Below the pieces are notes generated by a model that worked only from the letters and a program-made list of their open reading frames with translations, did no database searches and was not told the DNA's origin. The position numbers were made by a program, and so were the translations under genes. From Pseudomonas oligotrophica (GTDB lineage: Bacteria; Pseudomonadota; Gammaproteobacteria; Pseudomonadales; Pseudomonadaceae), in the NCBI RefSeq assembly GCF_021726475.1, contig NZ_JAKJRU010000001.1, positions 434,001 through 498,000 on the forward strand: a stretch of DNA of 64,000 nt. Direction: 5' to 3'. Positions 27,024 through 39,183 of this stretch are shown in pieces (the stretch's first letter is position 1; each line of letters begins with the position of its first letter).

Positions 27024-28448
27024 TCACACCGCCAGCGGGATCTGCCGCGGCGCGACCATGTTTTCCGGGCGCAGGATGTCGGCCAGCATGGCGTCGTCGA
27101 GCAGGCGCTCCTCGCGCACCAGCTCCAGCACGCCGCGGCCGCTGAGCAGCGCCTCGCGGGCGATGCGGGTGCTGTTCTCGTAGCCGATGTAGGGATTCAG
27201 CGCGGTGATCAGGCCGATGGAGTTCTCCACCAGCTCGCGGCAGCGCGCCTCGTTGGCGGTGATGCCCTCGATGCAGTGTTCGCGCAGCATGTCCATGGCG
27301 CGCTGCAGCAGGCGGATCGAGTCGAACAGCTTGTAGGCGATCAGCGGCTCCATCACGTTGAGCTGCAACTGGCCGCCCTCGGCGGCGAAGGTCAGCGCCA
27401 TGTCGTTGCCGATCACCTCGAAGGCGACCTGGTTGACCGCCTCGGGGATCACCGGGTTGACCTTGCCCGGCATGATCGAGCTGCCCGGCTGGCGCGGCGG
27501 CAGGTTGATCTCGTTGAAGCCGGTGCGCGGGCCGCTGGAGAGCAGGCGCAGGTCGCTGCAGATCTTCGACAGCTTCACCGCCAGGCGCTTGAGCATGCCG
27601 GAGAACAGCACGAAGGAGCCCATGTCCGAGGTGGCCTCGATCAGGTCGGCGGCCGGGCGCAGCGGCTGGCCGCTGATCTCGGCCAGGCGCTGCACGGCGA
27701 TGGCCTGGTAGCGCGGGTCGGCGTTGATGCCGGTGCCGATCGCGGTGCCGCCGAGGTTGACCTCCAGCAGCAGCTCGGGGGCGAAGCGGCGCAGGTGGCC
27801 GAGGTCCTCGCCGAGGGTGGTGGCGAAGGCTTGGAACTCCTGGCCGAGGGTCATCGGCACGGCGTCCTGCAGCTGCGTGCGGCCCATCTTCAGCACCTGG
27901 GCGAATTCCTCGCCCTTGCCGGCGAAGGCCTGGATCAGGCTGTCGAGGCTGGCCAGCAGGGTGTCGTGGCCGAGCAGCAGGCCGAGGCGGATCGCCGTCG
28001 GGTAGGCGTCGTTGGTCGACTGCGCCATGTTCACGTCGTTGTTCGGGTGCAGGTAGCGGTACTCGCCCTTGACGTGGCCCATGGCCTCCAGGCCCAGGTT
28101 GGCGATCACCTCGTTGGCATTCATGTTGGTCGAGGTGCCGGCGCCGCCCTGGATCATGTCGACCACGAACTGCTCGTGGAACTCGCCGCGGATCAGCCGT
28201 GCGCAGGCCTGGCTGATGGCCTCGTGCTTGGCCGGGCTGAGGTAGCCCAGCTCGCGGTTGGCGTCGGCCGCGGCCTGCTTGACCATCGCCAGCGCGGTGA
28301 CCAGCTTGGGGTAGTGCGACAGCGGCACGCCGGACAGGCGGAAGTTGTTCACCGCGCGCAGCGTCTGGATGCCGTAGTAGGCGTCGGCGGGGACCGGGAG
28401 GGTGCCGAGGAGGTCGTATTCGATACGCGATGATGCAGATTCGGACAT
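27024..28448 (-). CDS. aspA: Aspartate ammonia-lyase (aspartase)
   Basis: A 474-residue fumarase/aspartase-family enzyme that converts L-aspartate to fumarate and ammonia. The family signature GSSIMPGKVNPVIPE is present, with GGAGTSTNMNANEVIAN upstream and the N terminus RIEYDLLGTLPVPADAYYGIQT typical of aspartase. The ATG giving MSESASSRIE was chosen; 33 further codons upstream look non-coding. It diverges from a LysR gene, the same arrangement as PA5428-PA5429. Confidence 0.93.
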   Translation of the reverse strand: MSESASSRIEYDLLGTLPVPADAYYGIQTLRAVNNFRLSGVPLSHYPKLVTALAMVKQAAADANRELGYLSPAKHEAISQACARLIRGEFHEQFVVDMIQGGAGTSTNMNANEVIANLGLEAMGHVKGEYRYLHPNNDVNMAQSTNDAYPTAIRLGLLLGHDTLLASLDSLIQAFAGKGEEFAQVLKMGRTQLQDAVPMTLGQEFQAFATTLGEDLGHLRRFAPELLLEVNLGGTAIGTGINADPRYQAIAVQRLAEISGQPLRPAADLIEATSDMGSFVLFSGMLKRLAVKLSKICSDLRLLSSGPRTGFNEINLPPRQPGSSIMPGKVNPVIPEAVNQVAFEVIGNDMALTFAAEGGQLQLNVMEPLIAYKLFDSIRLLQRAMDMLREHCIEGITANEARCRELVENSIGLITALNPYIGYENSTRIAREALLSGRGVLELVREERLLDDAMLADILRPENMVAPRQIPLAV

Positions 28449-28525
28449 GATGTTTGCTTGGCCTTTCTTGCCAGGTGGTGGGCTTGGACGGCTTAAAATT
28501 AAGGCTTCAGCCCCATGCGTGGCCA

Positions 28526-28563
28526 ATGCCGTTGCTTGCTGCCCCATGCAGGAACGGCATAAT
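28526..28563. promoter_or_regulatory. Inverted repeat and promoter between aspA and its LysR regulator
   Basis: ATGCCGTT (28526-28533) and AACGGCAT (28553-28560) are perfect 8-bp inverted arms. A promoter-like TTGCTG (28536-28541), 16 bases, CATAAT (28558-28563) overlaps the right arm and points to the LysR gene. This fits autoregulation by the LysR protein, which is inferred. Confidence 0.45.
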
Positions 28564-28607
28564 GTCGGCGTGACTCACCGATGCCGGCAAGCGTGTGGAG
28601 GGCTGCC

Positions 28608-29522
28608 TTGAACCTGGAAACCAAATGGCTGGAGGATTTCATCGCCCTGGCCGCGACCCACAGCTTTTCCCAGGCGGCGCAGCGCCGCCACGTCACCCAG
28701 CCGGCCTTCAGCCGGCGCATCCGCTCGCTGGAGGAGGCCCTCGGCCTGACCCTGGTCGACCGCAGCTGCACGCCGGTACAGCTGAGCGAGGCCGGGCAGC
28801 TGTTCCTGGTCACCGCGCGCAGCCTGGTCGAGCAGCTCGGCGACGTGGTGCGCCATCTGCATCACCTCGAAGGCCAGCAGGGCGAGGTGCTGCAGGTGGC
28901 CGCCGCGCATTCGCTGGCGCTGGGCTTCTTCCCCGGCTGGGTCGCCGGGCTGCGCCAGGAGGGCCTGAACCTGGCGACCCGCCTGGTCGCGGCGAACGTC
29001 GGCGATGCGGTGCACCTGCTGCGCGAGGGCGGCTGCGACCTGATCGTCGCCTACTACGACCCCGATGCCGCGCTGCAGTTGGACCCGGAGCTGTTTCCCT
29101 CGCTGCACCTGGGGCGCACCGAGATGCTGCCGGTCTGCGCGGTCGGCGCCGACGGCCAGGCGCTGTTCGACATCGACAGCGGCCAGACGGTGCCGCTGCT
29201 GGCCTACAGCGCCGGCGCCTTCCTCGGTCGCTCGGTGAACCTGCTGCTGCGCCAGCGCGCACTGCGCTCGACCATCGTCTACGAGACGGCCATGGCCGAC
29301 AGCCTGAAGAGCATGGCGCTGCAGGGCCTGGGCATCGCCTGGGTGCCCAGGCTGTCGGCGCAGCGCGAACTGGAACGCGGCGAACTGGTGGTCTGCGGCG
29401 GCGAACAGTGGCGGGTGCCGCTGGAGATCCGCCTGTATCGCTGCGCGCTGATGCGCAAGGCTGCCGTGCGCTTGCTCTGGCGGCGCCTGGACGAGCGTTC
29501 CAGAGCGGCTGCGCCGGCCTGA
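28608..29522 (+). CDS. LysR-family regulator next to aspA
   Basis: A 304-residue LysR-type regulator with the N-terminal winged helix (FSQAAQRRHVTQPAFSRRIRSLEE) and an effector domain. I chose a TTG start with a GGAGG site 7 bases upstream, giving the N terminus NLETKWLEDFIALA found in homologues; an ATG 27 bases further up lacks a good site. Divergent placement from aspA suggests it controls aspartase. The effector is unknown. Confidence 0.87.
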   Translation: MNLETKWLEDFIALAATHSFSQAAQRRHVTQPAFSRRIRSLEEALGLTLVDRSCTPVQLSEAGQLFLVTARSLVEQLGDVVRHLHHLEGQQGEVLQVAAAHSLALGFFPGWVAGLRQEGLNLATRLVAANVGDAVHLLREGGCDLIVAYYDPDAALQLDPELFPSLHLGRTEMLPVCAVGADGQALFDIDSGQTVPLLAYSAGAFLGRSVNLLLRQRALRSTIVYETAMADSLKSMALQGLGIAWVPRLSAQRELERGELVVCGGEQWRVPLEIRLYRCALMRKAAVRLLWRRLDERSRAAAPA

Positions 29523-29717
29523 GCGGAGCGCGCGCAGAAACGGCGATCCGCTAAAAGCGGCGAACGACGGGAAACAGCCGGCGCAGGGCGGCGTTCAGGG
29601 CGAACTTGGTTCGTGTTACAAAAAAACCAGCGTGTTGGGCAACTTTCGTTTCGCCTGCTGTCTTAGCTGAGCATTCCATGCCATGGCCAGGCCGGACTCA
29701 GCCAAGGAAAGACCGTC

Positions 29718-32456
29718 GTGAACCCCAAACTCGATCCGGCCGGCACCCGCCCGGGGCCGGCCTCCCCTGCGCTCGAGGGGCCTGTCGGAGCGGCGACGCT
29801 CCAGCAGGCGTTCGAGCAACTCGCTGCGACTTTCGCCGACTGTCCAGCCGTGCTCTCCACGCGCTTCGATCCCCTCGACTTCCGCGGCCTGCAGCGTTTC
29901 ATCGAAACCACCCGCGGCCAGTTGCGCCAGGCAGGCCTGGGCCGCGACGCGCGCATCGGCGTGCTGCTGCCCGAGCCGGCCCAGGCGGCGGTAGCGATCA
30001 CCGCGGTCGCCTGTTCGGCGGTCGCCGTGCCGCTCGATCCACGGCTCGGCCCGGTGGAGCTGGCGCAGTTCCTCCAGCAACTGCCGCTCGACGCCATGCT
30101 GGTCGAGGCTGACGGCGCGGCCGAGGCGCATGCCGCCGCACGCCGCCATGGCCTGATGCTGATCGAGGCCGAGCCGGCCGAGGACGGCACCCCGACGCTG
30201 CAGCTGACGCTGCCCGGCGCGCGCCAGCCGGTCGCCGACGAGCCGCCGCGGGCCGATGCGCCGGCGTTCATCCTGCGCAGCTCGGGGACCACCGCGCTGC
30301 CCAAGCTGATCCCGTTCAGCCATCGCAACATGCTCACCGCCGCGCACAAGTGGCAGCAATGGTTCGGCCTGGATGCCGGCAACCGCTGCCTGTGCGTCTC
30401 GGCGCCCTACTATTCGCATGGCCTGAAGGTGACCATCCTGACGCCGCTGCTCAGCGGCGGCAGCGTCGCCTTCCCGCTGAGTCCGGCGGTGGTCGACCTG
30501 CACGAATGGTTCGAGACGCTGCAGCCGACCTGGTACTCGGCCGGCCCGGCGCTGCACCGTGCCATCCTCGAGGCCGGTCGCACGCATCCGCATGACCTGG
30601 CCCGGCACCGGCTGCAGTTCGCCTCGTCGGGAGGTGCGCCGCTGGGCCAGGACATCCTCGACGACTTCGAGCGGGTGCTCGGCTGCAAGCTGCTGGAGCA
30701 CTACGGCTCCAGCGAGGCCGCGCAGATCGCGGTCAACACGCCGCTGCCGGGCGAACATCGTGCCGGCAGCGTCGGCCGGCCGTGGCCGGGCACCCTGAGC
30801 ATCGTCGACGAGGCCGGCCAGCCGGTGACGCCCGGCGCGCGCGGCGAGATTCGGGTGCGCGGCGCCACCGTCATGTCCGGCTACCTGGGCAACGAGGCGC
30901 TCAATGCCGAGGTGCTGCGCGACGGCTGGTTCCACACCGGCGACATCGGCAGCCTCGACGAGGACGGCTTCCTGCACCTGCACGGGCGCCTGCGCGAGGT
31001 GATCAACCGCGGCGGCGAGAAGGTCAGCCTGCCGGAGGTCGACGGCGCGCTGCTGCGCCATCCGGCGGTGCTCGAGGCCGCCGCCTTTGCGGTGCCGCAC
31101 CCGCGCCTCGGCCAGGACGTCGCCGCCGCGGTGGTGCTGCGCCCCGGTGCCACGGCCACCTCCGCCGAGCTGCAGCAGTTCCTGCATGGCGAGCTGGTCT
31201 ACTTCAAGGTGCCGCGACGCGTACAGGTGATCGACGAACTGCCGCGCGGCCTGACCGGCAAGGTGCTGCGCCACCGGCTGGCCGAGCAGTACCTCGCCGA
31301 GCGCGACGCGCGTGCCCGCGCCGCGGTCGAGGCCGAGGTCGACGAAGGCTCGACACCGCTGGAGCAGGAGGTGCTGGCGCTCTGGCGGCGGCTGCTGAAA
31401 ACCGATGCGGTCGGCCTCGACGACAATTTCCTCGACGCCGGCGGCGACTCGCTGCTGGCCACCGAGATGCTCGCCGAACTGGAGCAGCGCCTGGGCCGGG
31501 TGATTCCCGAGTCGCTGCTGATCAGCGCCGAGACCGCGCGCGATTTGGCCACCCAGCTGGAATACCTGGCCTCGCACGACATCCCGGTGATCGATTTCAA
31601 CCCGCAGCCCGGGCGCGCCACGCTGTTCTGGTTCCACGGCGACTTCGCCCACGGCGGTTACTACATCCGCCGCCTGGCGCGCCTGCTCGGGCCGCAGCAG
31701 CCGCTGAGCGCGATCGCGCCGCACGGCATGGCCAGCGAGGCGATCCCCGCCTCGGTGGAGGCGATGGCCCGCGAGCGCCTGCCGCTGATCCTCGAGCGCC
31801 AGCCCCACGGGCCCTATCGCATCGGCGGCTACTGCAACGGCGCGCTGGTGGCCTTCGAGGCTGCGCGCCTGTTGATCGAGGCCGGCGAGCAGGTCGAGAT
31901 CGTCGCGCTGATCGACCCGCCGACGGCCAACGTGCGGCCCTGGTCGCGGGCGATCCTGCGCACGCTCGACCGCTGCCTGCCCGATGCCAGCCTGGCGCGG
32001 GCCTACGAGGCGCTCAGCCGTTTCGGCGAGACCAGCAAGTGGCCGTACCCCAAGCGCCTGGCCAACCTCGCCGGCAAGCTCGGCAGCAAGGGCGCCCTGT
32101 GGCTCAGGCAGCGCCTGGCCGGGCAGGCGCCGGAGCCGCCGTCGGCGCGCGATCGCGAGGTCCACGCGCGCTTCCTGCGCTACTCGCTGGTGATGGCGCG
32201 CTACCTGCCGCAGCCGATCGCTGCGCCGGTGGTCTACTTCTCGGCGGACTACACCAGCCGGGCCTGGCGCAACATGGGCGAGCGCTTCGAGAGCTACGAC
32301 GTGCAAGGCGGCCACCACCGCTGCGTGAAGGACTACACCGCCTCGATCGCCACGCCGCTGCGTGCGCTGCTCGAGGAATCCACCGGCGCATCCGGCCCCA
32401 CCGGGCTGATGCCCCTGGCCAAACCGGCCGAACAGGACACGGCAGTGCCGCGGTGA
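29718..32456 (+). CDS. Free-standing A-PCP-TE synthetase (NRPS-like, aryl/acyl-activating)
   Basis: A 912-residue three-domain protein. Residues ~25-525 form an AMP-forming adenylation domain: SSGTTALPKLIPFSH at ~187, EHYGSSEAAQ, FHTGDIGSLDEDG, and the catalytic Lys at 515 in TGKVLR. A carrier domain at ~540-610 has Ser578 in DAGGDSLLA for phosphopantetheine. A thioesterase at ~625-885 has GYCNG with Cys706 as nucleophile, Asp733 and His866 or His867. No condensation domain is present. The next gene, 52 bases on, makes protocatechuate from 3-dehydroshikimate, so an aryl acid substrate is plausible; the TE could release, lactonise or dimerise it. No phosphopantetheinyl transferase gene is near. 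Confidence 0.85.
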   Translation: MNPKLDPAGTRPGPASPALEGPVGAATLQQAFEQLAATFADCPAVLSTRFDPLDFRGLQRFIETTRGQLRQAGLGRDARIGVLLPEPAQAAVAITAVACSAVAVPLDPRLGPVELAQFLQQLPLDAMLVEADGAAEAHAAARRHGLMLIEAEPAEDGTPTLQLTLPGARQPVADEPPRADAPAFILRSSGTTALPKLIPFSHRNMLTAAHKWQQWFGLDAGNRCLCVSAPYYSHGLKVTILTPLLSGGSVAFPLSPAVVDLHEWFETLQPTWYSAGPALHRAILEAGRTHPHDLARHRLQFASSGGAPLGQDILDDFERVLGCKLLEHYGSSEAAQIAVNTPLPGEHRAGSVGRPWPGTLSIVDEAGQPVTPGARGEIRVRGATVMSGYLGNEALNAEVLRDGWFHTGDIGSLDEDGFLHLHGRLREVINRGGEKVSLPEVDGALLRHPAVLEAAAFAVPHPRLGQDVAAAVVLRPGATATSAELQQFLHGELVYFKVPRRVQVIDELPRGLTGKVLRHRLAEQYLAERDARARAAVEAEVDEGSTPLEQEVLALWRRLLKTDAVGLDDNFLDAGGDSLLATEMLAELEQRLGRVIPESLLISAETARDLATQLEYLASHDIPVIDFNPQPGRATLFWFHGDFAHGGYYIRRLARLLGPQQPLSAIAPHGMASEAIPASVEAMARERLPLILERQPHGPYRIGGYCNGALVAFEAARLLIEAGEQVEIVALIDPPTANVRPWSRAILRTLDRCLPDASLARAYEALSRFGETSKWPYPKRLANLAGKLGSKGALWLRQRLAGQAPEPPSARDREVHARFLRYSLVMARYLPQPIAAPVVYFSADYTSRAWRNMGERFESYDVQGGHHRCVKDYTASIATPLRALLEESTGASGPTGLMPLAKPAEQDTAVPR

Positions 32457-32508
32457 TCCCGCGGATTGCCCACGGAACCCACGAGGTTGCGCTGTTAAGG
32501 AGCAACGG

Positions 32509-34431
32509 ATGAAACGCTCGATCGCCACCGTGTCGCTCAGCGGCACCCTGCCGGAGAAGCTGGAGGCGGCCGCCGCGGCCGGCTTCGACGGCATCGAATT
32601 GTTCGAAAACGACCTGCTCTACCACTCCGGCAGCCCGGCGGACATCCGCCGGCGCTGCGCGGACCTGGGCCTGGCAGTCACGCTGTTCCAGCCGTTCCGC
32701 GACTTCGAGGGTTGCCCGCGCGAGCGCCTGGCGCGCAACCTCGAGCGCGCCGAACGCAAGTTCGACCTGATGCAGGAGCTGGGCTGCGAACTGATGCTGC
32801 TGTGCAGCAACGTGCAGGCCGATGCGCTGGGTGAACGCGAGATCCTCGCCGGCGACCTCGCGCTGATCGCCGAGCGCGCCGGTGCGCGGGGCCTGCGGGT
32901 GGGCTACGAGGCGCTGGCCTGGGGTCGCCAGGTGAAGACCTGGCGGCAGGTGTGGGAGTTGGTGCGCGCGGTCGACCACCCGGCGCTGGGGGTAATCCTC
33001 GACAGCTTCCACACCCTGGCCCTGCGCGACGATCCCGGCGGTATCGCCGATATTCCCGGCGAGAAGATCTTCTTCGTGCAACTCGCCGATGCGCCGCTGC
33101 TGGCAATGGACGTGCTCGACTGGAGCCGGCATTTCCGCTGTTTCCCGGGGCAGGGCGAGTTCGACCTGGCCGGCTTCCTCGCCCCGGTGCTGGCGGCCGG
33201 CTACCGCGGGCCGCTGTCGCTGGAGGTGTTCAACGACAGCTTCCGCGCCGCCCCGCCGCGCGGCATCGCCGCCGACGGCCTGCGCGCACTGCAGTATCTG
33301 GAGGAGCGCACGCGGCTGCGCCTGGCCGCGGGCGAACCGCGTGACGGCCTGGCGCAGCCGCTGTTCGCACCGCCGCCGGCAGCCCGCTACGACGGCATCG
33401 AGTTCCTCGAGTTCGCCGTCGACGAGGCGCATGCCGCGCGGCTCGGCGAATGGTTGCAGCGCCTCGGCTTCGCCCGCGCCGGGCGGCACCGCTCCAAGGA
33501 CGTGCTGCTCTACCGCCAGGGTGACATCAACATCGTGATCAACGCCGAGCCCTATTCGTTCGCCCACAACTACTACCTCGCCCATGGCCCCTCGGTGTGC
33601 GCCATGGCGCTCAAGGTCGACCGCGAGGCGCCGAGCCTGGCGCGCGCCTGTGCCTTCGGCGGCCAGCCCTACCGCGGGCTGATCGGGCCGAACGAGCGAC
33701 AGGTGCCGGCGGTGCGCGCACCGGATGGCAGCCTGATCTACCTGGTCGAGCCGGGGGCGCCGGGGCAGGGGCTGTATGAGGTCGATTTCCGCCTGGATGG
33801 CGAGGCGTGCCCGGACGGCGCACTGCAGCGCATCGACCACATGGCCACGGCGCTGCCGGCCGACAGCCTGGCCAGCTGGGTGCTGTTCTACCGCAGCCTG
33901 TTCGACTTCGAGGCCGGCGACGAGCTGCTGGTGCCCGATCCCTACGGCCTGATGAAGTGCCGCGCGGTGCGCAGCGCCTGCGGCCGGGTGCGCCTGCCGC
34001 TGAACACCTCGCAGGACCGCAACACGGTGATCGCCCAGGCGCTGTCGAGCTACCGTGGCGCCGGCGTGCACCATGTCGCCTTCGCCTGCGACGACATCTT
34101 CGCCGAGGTGGCGCGGGCCCAGGCCGCCGGCGTGCCGCTGCTGGAGATCCCGCGCAACTACTACGACGACCTGGCGGCGCGCTTCGATTTCGACGAGGCG
34201 ATGCTCGCCGACCTGGCGCGCTACAACGTGCTCTACGACCGCGACCCGGCTGGCGGCGAGCTGTTCCACGTCTACACCGAGCCGTTCGCCGGGCGCTTCT
34301 TCTTCGAGATCCTCCAGCGTCGCGGCGGCTACGATGGCTACGGCACGGCCAACGTCGCCGTGCGCCTGGCGGCCATGGCCAAGCGCGCCCGGATGCTGGC
34401 GGCCGGGGGTGTCGAACCGGCTGCGGCCTGA
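32509..34431 (+). CDS. quiC: 3-dehydroshikimate dehydratase fused to an HPPD-like domain (QuiC type)
   Basis: A 640-residue two-domain enzyme. Residues 1-~280 form a xylose-isomerase-like TIM barrel with metal-site parts VGYEALAWG, VILDSFHTLA, FVQLAD and LSLEVFND, as in AsbF/QuiC, which dehydrates 3-dehydroshikimate to protocatechuate. Residues ~295-630 are a vicinal oxygen chelate domain like 4-hydroxyphenylpyruvate dioxygenase, with its likely iron ligands His444, His522 and Glu600 retained. P. putida has the same fusion. The ribosome site AAGGAG lies before the ATG. In quinate users it feeds the beta-ketoadipate route; here it follows a synthetase gene, which suggests a biosynthetic supply role. 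Confidence 0.9.
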   Translation: MKRSIATVSLSGTLPEKLEAAAAAGFDGIELFENDLLYHSGSPADIRRRCADLGLAVTLFQPFRDFEGCPRERLARNLERAERKFDLMQELGCELMLLCSNVQADALGEREILAGDLALIAERAGARGLRVGYEALAWGRQVKTWRQVWELVRAVDHPALGVILDSFHTLALRDDPGGIADIPGEKIFFVQLADAPLLAMDVLDWSRHFRCFPGQGEFDLAGFLAPVLAAGYRGPLSLEVFNDSFRAAPPRGIAADGLRALQYLEERTRLRLAAGEPRDGLAQPLFAPPPAARYDGIEFLEFAVDEAHAARLGEWLQRLGFARAGRHRSKDVLLYRQGDINIVINAEPYSFAHNYYLAHGPSVCAMALKVDREAPSLARACAFGGQPYRGLIGPNERQVPAVRAPDGSLIYLVEPGAPGQGLYEVDFRLDGEACPDGALQRIDHMATALPADSLASWVLFYRSLFDFEAGDELLVPDPYGLMKCRAVRSACGRVRLPLNTSQDRNTVIAQALSSYRGAGVHHVAFACDDIFAEVARAQAAGVPLLEIPRNYYDDLAARFDFDEAMLADLARYNVLYDRDPAGGELFHVYTEPFAGRFFFEILQRRGGYDGYGTANVAVRLAAMAKRARMLAAGGVEPAAA

Positions 34432-34580
34432 TGTCCCAGGGGCGCTGCCGGCCGCGCGGAGCGGGGCTGGCAGCGGTGCCCGGGCGATCAGCGGAGGCTG
34501 CGCCTGGCTGGCTACGTGCTATCATCGCGCGCTTTCGCCAGATCTCCTCTTAGCGACCCTGCAACGCGCTGGAGCAAGTC

Positions 34581-37443
<2,863 letters not shown>

Positions 37444-37454
<11 letters not shown>

Positions 37455-38538
37455 AAACCTGCGCGACCTGACCGTGGTGGTCATCGACGACATCCGCGCC
37501 AACCTGCGCCTGCTGCAGGCCAGCCTGCGCGCCTTCGGCATGCGCCAGGTGGTCGGCTTCTCCGACCCGGCCGAGGGCCTCGCCTGGCTGCGCGACAACT
37601 CCTGGGACCTGCTGCTGCTCGACCTCGACATGCCGCAGCCCAACGGCTTCGAGGTGCTCCGGCAGCTCGCCGACCGCGACCCGAGCTGCTCGCCGGTGAT
37701 CATCGTCACCGCCCTCGGCGACGTCGAGAACCGCCGCCAGGGCCTGGAGCTGGGCGCCGACGACTACGTCAGCAAGCCGCTGGACCTCACCGAGCTGATG
37801 CTGCGCGTGCGCAGCAAGCTGCAGCTGGCCCACGCCAGCCGGGCGCTGCGCCAGGAGCGCGCGCAGCTCGAGGACAAGGTCGCCAGCCGCACCGAGCAGC
37901 TGCGCAGCAGCTACGAATCGCTGATCCGCAGCCTGACCCTGGCGGCGACCTTCCGCGACAACGAGACCGGCAACCACATCCTGCGCATCGGCGAATCGGC
38001 GGCGCTGTTCGCCGGCGCGCTGGGCCAGGCCGCCGAGGCGGTCGAGCTGATCCGCCTGGCCGCGCCGATGCACGACATCGGCAAGATCGGCATCCCGGAC
38101 CAGATCCTGCTCAAGCCCGGACGACTGAGCGACGACGAGCGGCAGACCATGAACCGCCACCCGGGCATCGGCCACGAGATACTCACCACGGCCGGCCAGT
38201 CGCCGCTGCTGGCACTCGCCGCCGAGATCGCCCTGCATCACCACGAGAAGTGGGACGGCAGCGGCTACCCCGCGGGGCTGGCCGGCACGGCGATCCCGCT
38301 GTCGGCGCGCATCGTCGCGCTGTGCGATGTCTACGATGCGCTGCGCACCGCGCGGCCGTACAAGCCGGCCTGGTCGGCCGAGCGCGCCCAGGGCTACCTG
38401 CGCGAGCAGGCCGGGCTGCATTTCGATCCCGAACTGGTCACGCTGTTCGGCACGCTGGCCGGGCCGATCGAGGCGCTGCTGCAACGCCTGCCGGACGACC
38501 CGGTCGAAGGTGCCGGGGATCGCGAGCCGCGCGGCTAG
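37444..38538 (+). CDS. Response regulator with HD-GYP cyclic-di-GMP phosphodiesterase
   Basis: A 364-residue two-domain protein with a GTG start inside the end of the kinase gene (11-base overlap), implying coupled synthesis. The receiver (~8-125) has acceptor Asp60 in LLLLDLDMPQPNGF and Lys in VSKPLDL. A coiled linker follows. The HD-GYP domain (~165-350) has His210-Asp211 in MHDIGKIGIPD and the GYP triplet at 274-276 in DGSGYPAGL. It should hydrolyse cyclic-di-GMP when phosphorylated by the upstream kinase, probably lowering biofilm formation and raising motility. Confidence 0.92.
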
Positions 38539-38656
38539 GCGCTATACTGCGCGGCCCCTCGAAGCGGCAGCCGCTGCCGCTTCTGACTTTCCGGGTCGCG
38601 CCATCCAGCGATCCGCATAACGATGCGCCCCCGGGCGCCCGACGAGAGGCACGACG

Positions 38657-39148
38657 ATGAGCGCACTGGTAGGCGTGATCATGGGCTCCAAGTCCGACTG
38701 GTCCACCCTGAGCCACACCGCCGAGATGCTGGAAAAGCTGGGCATCCCCCACGAGGTGACGGTGGTTTCCGCGCACCGCACCCCCGACCTGCTCTTCCAG
38801 TACGCCGAACAGGCCGAAGCCCGTGGCCTGCGCGTGATCATCGCCGGTGCCGGCGGGGCCGCCCACCTGCCGGGCATGTGCGCGGCCAAGACCCACCTGC
38901 CGGTGCTTGGCGTGCCGGTGCAGTCCTCGATGCTCTCGGGCGTCGACTCGCTGCTGTCGATCGTGCAGATGCCCGCCGGCGTGCCGGTCGCCACCCTGGC
39001 CATCGGCAAGGCCGGCGCGGTCAACGCCGCGCTGCTCTCGGCGAGCATCCTCGGCCACGAATTCCCCGAGTACCACGCCGCACTCAAGGCGTTCCGCGAG
39101 GAGCAGACCCGCACGGTGCTCGACAACCCGGACCCGCGTCAGGCCTGA
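38657..39148 (+). CDS. purE: N5-carboxyaminoimidazole ribonucleotide mutase
   Basis: A 163-residue class I PurE. It moves the carboxyl group of N5-CAIR to give CAIR in purine synthesis. [11 protein letters not shown] at the N terminus, VVSAHRTPD with the catalytic His, and [12 protein letters not shown] are family motifs. A TATACT -10-like box lies at 38543-38548 upstream. It is cotranscribed with purK, 35 bases downstream. Confidence 0.97.
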   Translation: MSALVGVIMGSKSDWSTLSHTAEMLEKLGIPHEVTVVSAHRTPDLLFQYAEQAEARGLRVIIAGAGGAAHLPGMCAAKTHLPVLGVPVQSSMLSGVDSLLSIVQMPAGVPVATLAIGKAGAVNAALLSASILGHEFPEYHAALKAFREEQTRTVLDNPDPRQA

Positions 39149-39183
39149 GCCGCCCGGCTGGCCATTGCAATCAGGTGCAAACC

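Noticed and set aside
26229-28433. 734-residue open frame opposite aspA and the DAACS gene
   Set aside because: Shadow of two conserved enzymes in high-GC DNA.
29616-32594. 992-residue open frame opposite the A-PCP-TE gene
   Set aside because: Antisense to a protein with clear catalytic motifs throughout; low-complexity product.
32509-34431. Petrobactin-type siderophore cluster
   Set aside because: Only the dehydratase logic is shared; no asbA/asbB-like synthetases, no spermidine steps, and no Fur-like box was seen upstream at 29523-29717.
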